Of a DNA stretch of 64,000 nt, positions 33,708-43,058 are shown one piece after another. The translations under genes were made by a program, and so were the position numbers. The stretch lies in assembly GCF_025466085.1 (NCBI RefSeq), contig NZ_JANLOD010000006.1:62001-126000 (forward strand). Direction: 5' to 3'. A model generated the notes under the pieces. That model made no database searches. It was given only the letters and a program-made list of their open reading frames with translations, and had not been told where the DNA came from. This DNA is from Pseudomonas sp. 14P_8.1_Bac3. Lineage in GTDB: Bacteria; Pseudomonadota; Gammaproteobacteria; Pseudomonadales; Pseudomonadaceae. Position 1 is the stretch's first letter, and the number at the start of each line of letters is the position of its first letter.

Positions 33708-36398
33708 TCAGCAGGTCCACGGCGCCGGGCGATCACCCTTCAGCCCGTAACGCTCGATCGCCTCGGCCAACACCTGGCTCGGCAAACGACCGTCACGCAC
33801 CAAACCGTCCAGCGCCGCCAGCACCACTTGATGACGATCAACTTCAAAGAAGCTGCGCAGAGCGGCGCGGGTATCGCTGCGGCCAAAACCGTCGGTCCCC
33901 AAGGCAATGAAGCGCGCATCGACATAGCTGGCGATGAGCTGCGGCCAGGCGCGTACATAGTCGGAGGCGACAATCACCGGCGCATCGCCGGCGAGGGAAG
34001 CGCACAGGTGACTAATGTGCTCAGGCTCGGCAGGATTCAGACGATTACGGCGTTCCACGTCCCGCGCTTCACGAGCCAATTCGCTGAAACTGGTGACGCT
34101 CCACACTTCGCTGGAAACCTGCCAGTCGGCGGCCAGCAGTTCGGACGCCGCGATGACTTCGCGCAGGATCGTCCCGGAGCCCAAAAGCCGAACAGACCCA
34201 CGCGATGCCGGTGCATCCGTCACGGCGTAGCGGTACATGCCGCGAATGATTTGATCTTCTACGCCGGATGGCAGTGAAGGTTGGGCGTAGTTCTCGTTCA
34301 TCACGGTGATGTAGTAAAACTCGTCGACGTCACGCTCCATCATCTGGCGCATGCCATGATCGACAATCACCGCAAGCTCACCCGCGAAGGCCGGGTCATA
34401 GGCGCGGCAGTTGGGCACGGTGGCCGCAACCACATGGCTGCTGCCATCCTGATGCTGCAGCCCTTCCCCACCCAACGTCGTTCGCCCGGCGGTGGCGCCC
34501 AGCAGGAAACCCCGTGCACGTTGGTCAGCTGCGGCCCAGATCAGATCGCCGACGCGCTGAAACCCGAACATCGAGTAGTAGATGTAGAACGGCAGCATCG
34601 TCTTGCCGTGGGCGCTGTAGGACGTCGCGGCGGCGACCCAGGAAGACAACGCACCCGCTTCGGTGATGCCCTCCTCCAACAGCTGGCCATCACGGGCTTC
34701 ACGGTAATACAGCATTGAGCCGGCATCTTCCGGTTCGTAGAGCTGCCCCAGCGGCGAATAAATACCGATCTGGCGAAACAGGTTGGCCATACCAAAAGTA
34801 CGCGCTTCGTCCGCGACGATCGGGACGATGCGCGGCCCCAGATCCTTGTCTTTAAGCAAACCGCCGAGCATGCGCACCACGGCCATGGTGGTGGACATCT
34901 CTTTGCCGTCAGCCTCGAACGCGAAACGTGCATAGTCAGCGAGCGCGGGGATTGCGATGTGTTCTTTACCCTTCTGCCGCGCCGGCATGTAGCCGCCCAG
35001 CGAAGTTCGGCGCTCACGCAGGTAACGCATTTCCTGGCTGTCTTCGGCCGGGCGATAGAAGCGCAGTTGCGCGACGTCATCGTCCGAGAGTGGCAGCGCG
35101 AAACGGTCGCGGAACGCCTTCAGCGCATCGATATCGAGCTTCTTGGCCTGGTGCGAGGTCATCCGAGATTCACCGGCGCCGCCCATGCCGTAACCTTTCT
35201 TGGTTTTGGCAAGGATGACGGTCGGCCGGCCCTTGTGCGCCTTGGCTGCGGCAAACGCTGCATGCAGCTTGCGGAAATCGTGACCGCCGCGCTTCAGGGC
35301 GTCGATGTCGGCATCGGACATGTGCGAGACCAGCGCTTTGATCTCTGGATCCTGCTGGAAGAAGTGCAGCAGATTGTAGGCACCGTCCTTGGAGCCAAGC
35401 GTCTGGTATTGACCATCGACGGTCTGGGCGAAGCGTTGCAGCAAGGCATTGTTCGTGTCCCGTGCAAACAGCGGATCCCAGTCCGAACCCCAGATGACCT
35501 TGACCACGTTCCAGCCGGCGCCGGTGAACAACGCTTCGAGTTCTTGAATAACCTGACCGTTGCCACGCACCGGTCCGTCCAGACGCTGCAAGTTGCAGTT
35601 GACGATAAAGGTCAGGTTGTCGAGTTTTTCCCGTGCCGCGAGCGTGAGCCCGGCGATCGATTCGGGCTCGTCCATTTCGCCGTCACCAAACACGCCCCAC
35701 ACATGACGGTCGGCGGTTTCGGCCAGATTGCGGTGTTCGAGGTAGCGCATATAGCGCGCTTGATAAACCGCACTGATCGGACCAATGCCCATCGACCCGG
35801 TTGGAAATTGCCAGAAGTCCGGCATCAACCACGGGTGTGGGTAGGAACTCAAGCCGTTGCCGCCCACTTCCTGGCGATAGTTGGCCAGTTGCGCCTCGGA
35901 TAGCCGGCCCTCGAGGAACGCCCGGGCGTAAACACCCGGCGCCGAGTGCGGCTGATAAAACACCAGATCGCCGCCGTGACTTTCGTCGCGGGCACGGAAG
36001 AAATGGTTGAAACCGACCTCGAAAATTTCCGCGGCGGAAGCATAACTTGCGATATGCCCACCCAGATCCCCATAGGCCTGGTTCGCGCGCACCACCATAG
36101 CCAATGCATTCCAGCGAATGATCGACGTGATCCGTTCCTCGACAGCAAGGTCCCCTGGGTAGGGACCCTGCCGTTCAATCGGAATTGTGTTCCGATACGC
36201 CGAGTACGGGTGCACATGCGAGGTGATGCCAAGTGCTCTTGCGTGTTGCTCTAACTGTTTGAGCAGAAACTGGCCGCGCTCGGAGCCGCCATCGCGCACG
36301 ACGGCCTCCAGCGACTCCAGCCACTCCTGCGTTTCATCCCGGTCGATATCCAGTGACGTCAACGACCCAGGGATCGAATTTTCATTTAGCGAACTCAT
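33708..36398 (-). CDS. aceE: Pyruvate dehydrogenase E1, homodimeric type
   Basis: 896 aa from ATG 36398, with GGAGG 5 nt upstream; a GTG at 36408 would overlap that RBS. Full-length AceE: LAVEERITSIIRWNALAMV, SYPHPWLMPDFWQFPTGSMG, thiamine diphosphate site VFGDGEMDEPES to VNCNLQRLDGPVRGN, and GVEDQIIRGMYRY later. It decarboxylates pyruvate (possibly also 2-oxobutyrate). It is the first gene of aceE-aceF-lpdA-maoC-acad-caiB-citE. That makes this a second, catabolic PDH complex beside the housekeeping one expected elsewhere. Confidence 0.95.
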   Translation of the reverse strand: MSSLNENSIPGSLTSLDIDRDETQEWLESLEAVVRDGGSERGQFLLKQLEQHARALGITSHVHPYSAYRNTIPIERQGPYPGDLAVEERITSIIRWNALAMVVRANQAYGDLGGHIASYASAAEIFEVGFNHFFRARDESHGGDLVFYQPHSAPGVYARAFLEGRLSEAQLANYRQEVGGNGLSSYPHPWLMPDFWQFPTGSMGIGPISAVYQARYMRYLEHRNLAETADRHVWGVFGDGEMDEPESIAGLTLAAREKLDNLTFIVNCNLQRLDGPVRGNGQVIQELEALFTGAGWNVVKVIWGSDWDPLFARDTNNALLQRFAQTVDGQYQTLGSKDGAYNLLHFFQQDPEIKALVSHMSDADIDALKRGGHDFRKLHAAFAAAKAHKGRPTVILAKTKKGYGMGGAGESRMTSHQAKKLDIDALKAFRDRFALPLSDDDVAQLRFYRPAEDSQEMRYLRERRTSLGGYMPARQKGKEHIAIPALADYARFAFEADGKEMSTTMAVVRMLGGLLKDKDLGPRIVPIVADEARTFGMANLFRQIGIYSPLGQLYEPEDAGSMLYYREARDGQLLEEGITEAGALSSWVAAATSYSAHGKTMLPFYIYYSMFGFQRVGDLIWAAADQRARGFLLGATAGRTTLGGEGLQHQDGSSHVVAATVPNCRAYDPAFAGELAVIVDHGMRQMMERDVDEFYYITVMNENYAQPSLPSGVEDQIIRGMYRYAVTDAPASRGSVRLLGSGTILREVIAASELLAADWQVSSEVWSVTSFSELAREARDVERRNRLNPAEPEHISHLCASLAGDAPVIVASDYVRAWPQLIASYVDARFIALGTDGFGRSDTRAALRSFFEVDRHQVVLAALDGLVRDGRLPSQVLAEAIERYGLKGDRPAPWTC

Positions 36399-36488
36399 AT
36401 CTGCCTCCACTCTTGTTGTTGTTTGCTTAGAGATGAACCGACAGAACGTGCCGCCGTACTCAGCCTCATGACCGCAAATGAACTCATT

Positions 36489-38420
36489 TCAAGACGCCGT
36501 GCGAAAACCGCCAACGACCGCGTTGAGCGCACCGCCCATCTGTTCCAGGCCGCGCACCGAGGCGTCCAGCAAGCCGCTGGCAGCGGTGCTTTGCTCAGAC
36601 ACCGCGTGTACTCGTTGCAGGCTTTCGCCAACCTGTTCGGCCACGGCGCTCTGTTGTTCCGCCGCCGCCGCGATCTGCTGACTCATCTGCTCGACCGTTG
36701 ACACCGCGGCCGCGATTTCCTGCAACGCTTGTGACGCCTGTGCGGCAAGCACCACGCTTTCGCCGGTCAGCACGTGGCTGCCTTGTAAGCGACTGGCCGC
36801 CTGCCCGGCGACAAGCCGCAACTGTTGAATGATGGTGGCGATGTCGTCCGTTGAGGTTTGCGTGCGCCGCGCCAGGTTGCGCACCTCGTCGGCGACCACG
36901 GCAAAACCGCGACCGTTCTCACCGGCACGCGCCGCTTCAATCGCCGCATTGAGGGCCAGCAGATTGGTCTGCCCGGCCAGGGCACTGATCACGTCGAGTA
37001 CCTTGCCGATCGCCGCACTCTCGTTGAGCAACAAGCCCATGGCCTCGGAACATCCGCTCATTTCCTCCGCCAGATGACCAATCTTGGTGGAAGCCTGATG
37101 CACCAATGCCTCGCCTTTGCGCGCCTGACCATTGGCCTGCTCGACCGCGTGCAGGGTTTGACTGGCGTTGCGCGCGACGTGTTGGGCCGTCGCGGCCATC
37201 TGTTGCATCGCGGTGGCCGCCAGTTCTGTTTCTTCACGCTGCGAGACGACGCCTTGGCGCGTACGCTCGGTGACCTGCGCAAGACTGTCGGCGGCGTGGT
37301 TCAATTGCCCGACGCCTTGGCCAATCCGGCCGATCAGCCCACGTAAGCTTTCCAGCATGACGCCGACGCTGCCGAGCAACTGCCCGAGTTCATCACGGCG
37401 TCCTGCGGCATCAATCTGCGCACTGAGATCGCCGGAGGCCACGCGTCGGGTCAGTTCAACCGCCTGACGCAACGGTTGCAGGATCAAGTGGCGAATCAAC
37501 AGGCTGGCACCGACGCCCAGGGCAAGCGCCAACAACACCATCCCCGTCAGCAACCGCGATACCCGATGGCTCATCGTCTGCGACGCTTGAACCTGTGTGG
37601 CGCGAACCTCCCCAAGCAACTGACTGACCTGGCCGGCAGCGACATTCATCGCCGCCTGGCTATCGCTGGTTTGCTCGCGGCTCGCGGCGTAACCGTTGAA
37701 TGCGGTGCGGTATTCATCCAGCGCTGCACGGGCCTGAGTCAGCGATTCGCGCTCGGAACCTTCAAGGCGCAGCTCGAGGTTTTCCATGTAAGAGCGCAAC
37801 TCGATCACCCGCGCTTCCCAGGCGTTACGATCCTCCGTACTGCCTTGCAGCGTGAAGTAGAGTTCGCTGTCACGCAGGTTCGCCAGCTTGTCGCGCAGCG
37901 TGGAGGCTTGCTCCAGTTGCAGCATGCGCACCGCGTCGGCCGGCTGCGCCCGCGAGGCCAAAAGGTTGACCGCGTCGAGTTGATCGAGCATCACCACCGT
38001 GAATCGCTCGCCCACCACTTGAGCCAGTTGCTGCATGCGCAGGCGAGCCTCGCGGGCATCGCGCTGGGCTTGGGCATAACGTTCGAACTGGGCGAGATAA
38101 TGGTTAACGGCTTCTCTGGACGCGCCCCGCCCGCTGTCCATCCGGGACTTTTCCAGCAACGCAACCAGCTCGGCGGTAAGCCCGGCAACCTTGTGGGCCT
38201 CGTCCTCGGCCAGGTTCAGGCCGAATGCTTTGACCGCGACCTGCGCTTGCAAAATCAGCGATTCAACGGCGGCGACGTCGTTCATCCTGCTGGCGCGTGT
38301 TTCGAGCACGGTGAAGGCGTAAAACGCCGTCGCTGCTACGGCCAGTGTCGACAACAACACCAAACCAAAACCCAGCCACAGCTTGCTGCCAACCGACAGG
38401 TTGCCGAGTGCGCGGCCCAT
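36489..38420 (-). CDS. Methyl-accepting chemotaxis protein
   Basis: 643 aa from ATG 38420 ([19 protein letters not shown]). TM1 is at about residues 12-34, a helical periplasmic region of about 250 residues follows (size and helix-rich pattern fit an HBM sensor), TM2 near 295 ([20 protein letters not shown]), a HAMP domain ([20 protein letters not shown]) and a signalling domain with [22 protein letters not shown] receptors in Pseudomonas detect organic acids and other nutrients. Its location beside catabolic genes suggests taxis to the substrate or an intermediate. It has its own promoter region, separated from NmrA by 277 bp. Confidence 0.93.
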   Translation of the reverse strand: MGRALGNLSVGSKLWLGFGLVLLSTLAVAATAFYAFTVLETRASRMNDVAAVESLILQAQVAVKAFGLNLAEDEAHKVAGLTAELVALLEKSRMDSGRGASREAVNHYLAQFERYAQAQRDAREARLRMQQLAQVVGERFTVVMLDQLDAVNLLASRAQPADAVRMLQLEQASTLRDKLANLRDSELYFTLQGSTEDRNAWEARVIELRSYMENLELRLEGSERESLTQARAALDEYRTAFNGYAASREQTSDSQAAMNVAAGQVSQLLGEVRATQVQASQTMSHRVSRLLTGMVLLALALGVGASLLIRHLILQPLRQAVELTRRVASGDLSAQIDAAGRRDELGQLLGSVGVMLESLRGLIGRIGQGVGQLNHAADSLAQVTERTRQGVVSQREETELAATAMQQMAATAQHVARNASQTLHAVEQANGQARKGEALVHQASTKIGHLAEEMSGCSEAMGLLLNESAAIGKVLDVISALAGQTNLLALNAAIEAARAGENGRGFAVVADEVRNLARRTQTSTDDIATIIQQLRLVAGQAASRLQGSHVLTGESVVLAAQASQALQEIAAAVSTVEQMSQQIAAAAEQQSAVAEQVGESLQRVHAVSEQSTAASGLLDASVRGLEQMGGALNAVVGGFRTAS

Positions 38421-38697
38421 CACCGGAACGCACCTTGGCACGCTGGCGAGGCCAATCTGAACCCGAACGGAAACGGCAGAGAACACCACGGCAAACTGAG
38501 CATATGAGGGCTTCTTGTTGTTGTTTTTCTGGATTCAGAGGCGCTGCATTTCGTACGTTTAGAGCCTATCGCGTAGGCATGTGGCTCGGCCAATGGCCAA
38601 TAAAGATGGGCGTCAGTTGAAACGCTAATAGGGTTGAGTTTGCGCGTGAGCCGCCGCATTGCACGCGCGGCTCAGGGACAGAAATACGCCGTGAGCT

Positions 38698-39615
38698 TCA
38701 ATCAGAAAGCGTTTTCAGACCTTCCTTGAAACTCGCGTATTCCCTGCGGACAAATGCTTCGAACGTGGTCGGCGCACGGCCCAACAGAAAGGACAACACG
38801 TTGGCGTTACCGACAAAGTCATGGTTGCTGTAATGCGTGGCTATCGCGAGGTTCATCCGCAACATATGCTGAAGCGCTTCGGGCTCCAGATTGCCGAAAC
38901 GTTCGCGGACAAACACCTCGACGTCGAAGCGTTCGACCTTGATCTCGTGACCCACCACTTGCGAAGCAACGGCGCCTATTTCGTGCGCAGTAAACCGTCC
39001 GGGGCCGACCAGCTCGTAGGTGGCCCCGCCGTGACGCTCGCGCTCAGACAGCACCAACGCAACCACGTCGGTAAAGTCTTCCAGGTCGACCATCGACTGG
39101 CGTCTGTCCAGTGACCATGCCAAGCGGAACACGCCTTCCTCGAACACGGCTTTCAATCGTGTAGGCAGCATGTAGTTGGCGGGTTGCAGAATGGTGTATT
39201 CGAGTCCGGAGCACAGCAGGTGTTCTTCAATGTCGCGCTTGATCTGGTGCTGGATCAAGTCGCTGGCGATGGCGTGTAGCACCGAGCTGAACACAAAGTG
39301 GCCGACGCCTTCTTTTTTGGCTGCATCGATCATGGCGAAACCTATTACGCGCTCGTCGTGATGCAGCGTCGGGCCAATGTGATAGACGCTTTTGACGCCC
39401 TTCATGGCCTGGGCAATAAACGCCGGATCGGCAAGATCGCCAACCAGAACCTGTTGCACATCGAGCTTGCGCAGTTGCTCGGCGGAGGATTCGGTTCTGA
39501 CGCAAGCCCGTAGTTGATGGCCGGACGCGAGTAGTTTGGGCACCAGCCGTTTGCCTTGGTTACCGTTGGCCGAGGTGATAAGGATCAATGGATTTATCTC
39601 CTGAAAGGAATCCAT
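38698..39615 (-). CDS. NmrA-like NAD(P)-binding protein
   Basis: 305 aa atypical SDR: LILITSANGNQGKRLVPKLLASGH (nucleotide-binding G-rich loop), RACVRTESSAEQLRKL, VYHIGPTLHHDE, VFSSVLHAIASDL, and no catalytic YxxxK in the classical place. NmrA/HSCARG-type proteins act as redox sensors or as quinone oxidoreductases. It lies 77 bp after the third CocE hydrolase and is probably the last gene of the MFS-porin-CocE3-NmrA operon. Confidence 0.87.
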   Translation of the reverse strand: MDSFQEINPLILITSANGNQGKRLVPKLLASGHQLRACVRTESSAEQLRKLDVQQVLVGDLADPAFIAQAMKGVKSVYHIGPTLHHDERVIGFAMIDAAKKEGVGHFVFSSVLHAIASDLIQHQIKRDIEEHLLCSGLEYTILQPANYMLPTRLKAVFEEGVFRLAWSLDRRQSMVDLEDFTDVVALVLSERERHGGATYELVGPGRFTAHEIGAVASQVVGHEIKVERFDVEVFVRERFGNLEPEALQHMLRMNLAIATHYSNHDFVGNANVLSFLLGRAPTTFEAFVRREYASFKEGLKTLSD

Positions 39616-39692
39616 GGCGCGATCGATAGAGAGTTTTCAACGCCACAGGTGAAGTGCGCCCTGCCCTTTGAGGAGCACGGCGCATACCAGGA

Positions 39693-41432
39693 TCAGCTGA
39701 GTTTGACGGGGAGTTGCAGGTAGGAGGCGTGTTCGCCGCCGGTGTGAATCACGTGTTCGCCGCTGTTGGCGCCGGTGTATTCGGCAATGCCGGGCATCAT
39801 CGTGCCCATCAGGTTGCGCGAGCTGATGACGAAGCGCAGCTGTTCGCCGGGGTAGAACTTGATGCCGAGCGGCAACAGGTCGATCTCGACATCGACGATC
39901 TCGCCCGGTGAGAGTTTTTCCACGCGGTCAAAGCTGTGGGCCGGTACGTCCTCAGTTGAAAGCTTTTTATCCAGATGCCGCGCCGAGACACGCAAGCGGC
40001 CGTCCGAGCCTTTGTAGCGAAGGATGGTCGCGCCGTGATCGGTGAGGTCGTGAATCATCGCGCTGTGGTTAGGCGTGGTGAACTGCTGTAGCGGCGTGCC
40101 GTAGGCATCGAGTTTCTGCACCAGCACAAACAAGTCCATGTCGTCGGCGCCTTTGGCTTCGACCCAAAGGTGCGCTTTGGGATAACCGACCAGCTCGGTC
40201 GCCTGATCAAAACGGGTAATGAACGAGACCGCATTCGGATTGTTGGCGACGCCATAGGAGACCGCGACATCGGCCGCCGGTGCTTCGGGGGCCAGCGTGC
40301 GGGAGCGACCGTCGAGGTAGAACCTGGTTGATACCGCCCCTTGCGGCGGGAACGCTTCAGCGGCGACGTTGACCTGATCGCCGCCTTGGAAGTCGTGCAC
40401 GGCATAGCGCACGCGCGGGGTGGATTCCCAGTCGTTGGCCTGGCCTTTGAGGTAACGGTCGAAGAAACGACGCAGGTCGTCGACGTTCGCTTCGTCGTAG
40501 TAATCCGGCCACTCTTGAGTGTTGTGGATACGCAGCCATTTGTCCTGCGAAGCGATTCGCCGCCAGGCGCGGAAGGTGCCGGCGGTGTGCAGGGTATTTG
40601 AATAGCTGGCGACGATGTACGCCGGCACATTGATGCGCGAGAAGTCGGGGATTTTGTTCTCCCACAGCTCGTTCATCAGCGGGTAGCGTGCGGCTTCAGC
40701 GAGGATGTCTTCTTTCTGGTTCTTGCCGAAGAAGCTGCCGTTCTGCAACAGACCGGCGAAGGCGAGGTCCGGCATGCCGCCGCGCAACACCAGGTCGCGG
40801 TACACGTCGCTGACGCCTTCCCACGGGTTAATGGCTTTCAGTGCAGCAGGCTGCTCGGCAGCGGTAAACCATTGCGAAACGGCCAGGTACGAAGTGCCGC
40901 TCATACCGACATTGCCGCTGCACCATGACTGCTCCGCGAGCCAGTTAATCAGGTCGTGGCAATCGCGGCCGTCCTGACGATCCCAAAGCACGCTGTTGCC
41001 TTCGGAATCAACGCAGCCGCGAATGTCAGGGTTGCAGATCGCGTAACCGTTGGCGCACCAGTACGCGGGATCCGGCGCTTCGAACTTGGCGAGCCCGGAC
41101 ACCACGTTGTTGTTCAAGCCGACCAGGCCAAACACGCCCATTACACTCGCGGAAGTGCCCTGCCCTTTGCCATAAGGACTCCACGCAATGATCACCGGCA
41201 CCTTGTCGCTACCGGCCGGGCGGAACACGTCGACGTAAATCGTCACGCCATCGCGCAACTTCACCGCAACGTCCTTCTCGAACACGATGTCGACGGGGAT
41301 CGGGCGAAACTGCGGGGCGATCTGAAAGCCCTTTTCCAGGGTGCGGATGCGCGGCTCAAACGCGGTCAGCAGGCCGGTTCGGGCGGGAGGCAGTGGCGTG
41401 GAAGGTGTGTAGATTTTCTGCGTATCACTCAT
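39693..41432 (-). CDS. CocE/NonD-family serine hydrolase (third, without N-terminal module)
   Basis: 579 aa, the usual CocE length, lacking the roughly 170-residue module of the two paralogues on the left. The core starts with VAVKLRDGVTIYVDVFRP. The nucleophile elbow is VGMSGTSYLAVSQW with Ser181, and the cap and jelly-roll domains follow (TRFDQATELVGYPKAHLWVEA, YPGEQLRFVISSRNLMG). It belongs to the group with glutaryl-7-ACA acylase/cocaine esterase. It is probably co-regulated with paralogues 1 and 2 through the operator at 44381-44394. Confidence 0.92.
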   Translation of the reverse strand: MSDTQKIYTPSTPLPPARTGLLTAFEPRIRTLEKGFQIAPQFRPIPVDIVFEKDVAVKLRDGVTIYVDVFRPAGSDKVPVIIAWSPYGKGQGTSASVMGVFGLVGLNNNVVSGLAKFEAPDPAYWCANGYAICNPDIRGCVDSEGNSVLWDRQDGRDCHDLINWLAEQSWCSGNVGMSGTSYLAVSQWFTAAEQPAALKAINPWEGVSDVYRDLVLRGGMPDLAFAGLLQNGSFFGKNQKEDILAEAARYPLMNELWENKIPDFSRINVPAYIVASYSNTLHTAGTFRAWRRIASQDKWLRIHNTQEWPDYYDEANVDDLRRFFDRYLKGQANDWESTPRVRYAVHDFQGGDQVNVAAEAFPPQGAVSTRFYLDGRSRTLAPEAPAADVAVSYGVANNPNAVSFITRFDQATELVGYPKAHLWVEAKGADDMDLFVLVQKLDAYGTPLQQFTTPNHSAMIHDLTDHGATILRYKGSDGRLRVSARHLDKKLSTEDVPAHSFDRVEKLSPGEIVDVEIDLLPLGIKFYPGEQLRFVISSRNLMGTMMPGIAEYTGANSGEHVIHTGGEHASYLQLPVKLS

Positions 41433-41497
41433 GGAGAGTCTCTCTTGTCTGTCGCCGATAAAAACCAGGGCCCTATTGATCCTTGATACATCGAGGT

Positions 41498-42967
41498 TCA
41501 GAAAAACAGCGTGAAACTGGCTTGCAGGTTGAGGGCGTCTTTGACGTCCGGACTGAACGCCGGGTGTTCGACGTAGCTCAGTCCCGCGCGAACATACGTG
41601 CCGGCGGCAACGCGCATGTTGTAAGCGAGCGTTGTCGATTTCGAGTCGTCGGCATTGGACACATGGAACGTATCGAGTTTTTTGTTGGCGTCATCGCTGT
41701 AGCTGGTGTAGCCGTATTCCAGCATCACCATGTCGAAAGGACGCGAGTCCAACGGGCCTTTGGCAAACACACGGAAGCCGTAATAAAGGTCAAACAGGTT
41801 GCGATCTTCAGGCGCGGTCATCCAGGTAAAACCGGCGTACAGGCCACGAGAGGCGATGGCGCTGTCGAATTGATAAAACTGGTAGTCGCCCAGCACGTAG
41901 CCGGCGTAGTTGTCATCACTGCGCTCGTTGCTGAGGAACTGGGTGTATTCCGAGGTGTTGTGAATGTACCCGGCACGCAACCATGCATATGGGGTGCCTG
42001 GCGCAGAGGCGCGCTTGTAGCCGAGCTCATCGATGTACAGCGCGCCAGCGTGATCGACGTGCAGATCGAGTTCGCCCAAATGGCGGTCAATTTCCGGCCC
42101 CATGCCGTCGGGGCTGATACTGCGTTGAACGCCGAACTTGTTATAGAAGTTGCCGAAATTCAACGTCACGTTGGCCGCCGGGCTGGATACTGGCGCGTGG
42201 CTCAAGCCCACTTGAAACGGAATAACCGCTTGCAGGCCCTGAGTACCGCCCACCAAGGTGCCGCCGGTAAACGGGCCGATGAACTCCAGGTCGTTGGGCA
42301 GCACACCGATTTTGAATTCGACGGTTTTATCCCACAGGCTCTGGTAGTACGCGATGCGCGTATAGCTGAACTTCGATGACGGGTTCACTTCATCCCAGCT
42401 GGAGTAGTAACTGCCTACCCCGAAGATGAACTGCCCATTGTCGAGACCGACCCGCCCCAGATCGTAGGTAAATCCGAGCAGCAGATTTGACGAGTATGTC
42501 GGGCGCTCACCGCTATAGGCTTGCGGTTTGTGGCGGTCGTGATCGAGGTAGTTATTGGCAAAGGTGGTCATGTTCAGCATGTTGAAACCGATCCCGTGAT
42601 CAGCCAGATCACTGCGAAAACCACCCGTGTCACCCAGGATACTTTCCGACGGTGGCGGCAGTTCAGTCAGTTGGCCGTGCTCAACCAGTGCATCGATCTT
42701 CGCAAACTGTTTTTTACGTTCGATGATATGACCCAGCAGCTGGCTGTCGGGCAGGGCCTTTTTCGTAGCCGCCTGATCAAGCCCTTGTGCCGACTGCTTC
42801 AATTCCGGGGCAACCTGGCCAACGATGTTTTGCGGCGTTGGCGTTGTTTCAGCACGAGCATTCAGCGAGTGAGCCGCCCAGATGGCCAAAACTGCCGCCA
42901 GCGTCACGCGGATAAATTCAGGCGCGTGCTTACGGATTCGGTTCGTCCCGTTGGGATGGGGCCGCAT
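41498..42967 (-). CDS. OprB-like carbohydrate-selective-type porin
   Basis: 489 aa. Signal peptide (VTLAAVLAIWAAHSLNARA), a short helical N-terminal region (SQLLGHIIERKKQFAKIDAL), then an OprB-type barrel start (LTELPPPSESILGDTGGFRSD cut in the middle here) and a C-terminal strand LNLQASFTLFF ending in Phe. OprB-family members in catabolic clusters often import aromatic acids or esters rather than sugars. It lies between the MFS transporter and CocE3, all on the minus strand. Confidence 0.85.
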   Translation of the reverse strand: MRPHPNGTNRIRKHAPEFIRVTLAAVLAIWAAHSLNARAETTPTPQNIVGQVAPELKQSAQGLDQAATKKALPDSQLLGHIIERKKQFAKIDALVEHGQLTELPPPSESILGDTGGFRSDLADHGIGFNMLNMTTFANNYLDHDRHKPQAYSGERPTYSSNLLLGFTYDLGRVGLDNGQFIFGVGSYYSSWDEVNPSSKFSYTRIAYYQSLWDKTVEFKIGVLPNDLEFIGPFTGGTLVGGTQGLQAVIPFQVGLSHAPVSSPAANVTLNFGNFYNKFGVQRSISPDGMGPEIDRHLGELDLHVDHAGALYIDELGYKRASAPGTPYAWLRAGYIHNTSEYTQFLSNERSDDNYAGYVLGDYQFYQFDSAIASRGLYAGFTWMTAPEDRNLFDLYYGFRVFAKGPLDSRPFDMVMLEYGYTSYSDDANKKLDTFHVSNADDSKSTTLAYNMRVAAGTYVRAGLSYVEHPAFSPDVKDALNLQASFTLFF

Positions 42968-43058
42968 ACAGTTTCCTTTTATTTTTATTTTTGGTGGTCA
43001 TTAACGTTATAGCCGGCCCCGGCGCAGGCACGCACGGTGGCCGTATTGTTCGGTTTTG

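Noticed and set aside
36399..36488. GTTGTTGTT simple repeats as a regulatory repeat
   Set aside because: Short low-complexity stretch in a normal promoter gap.
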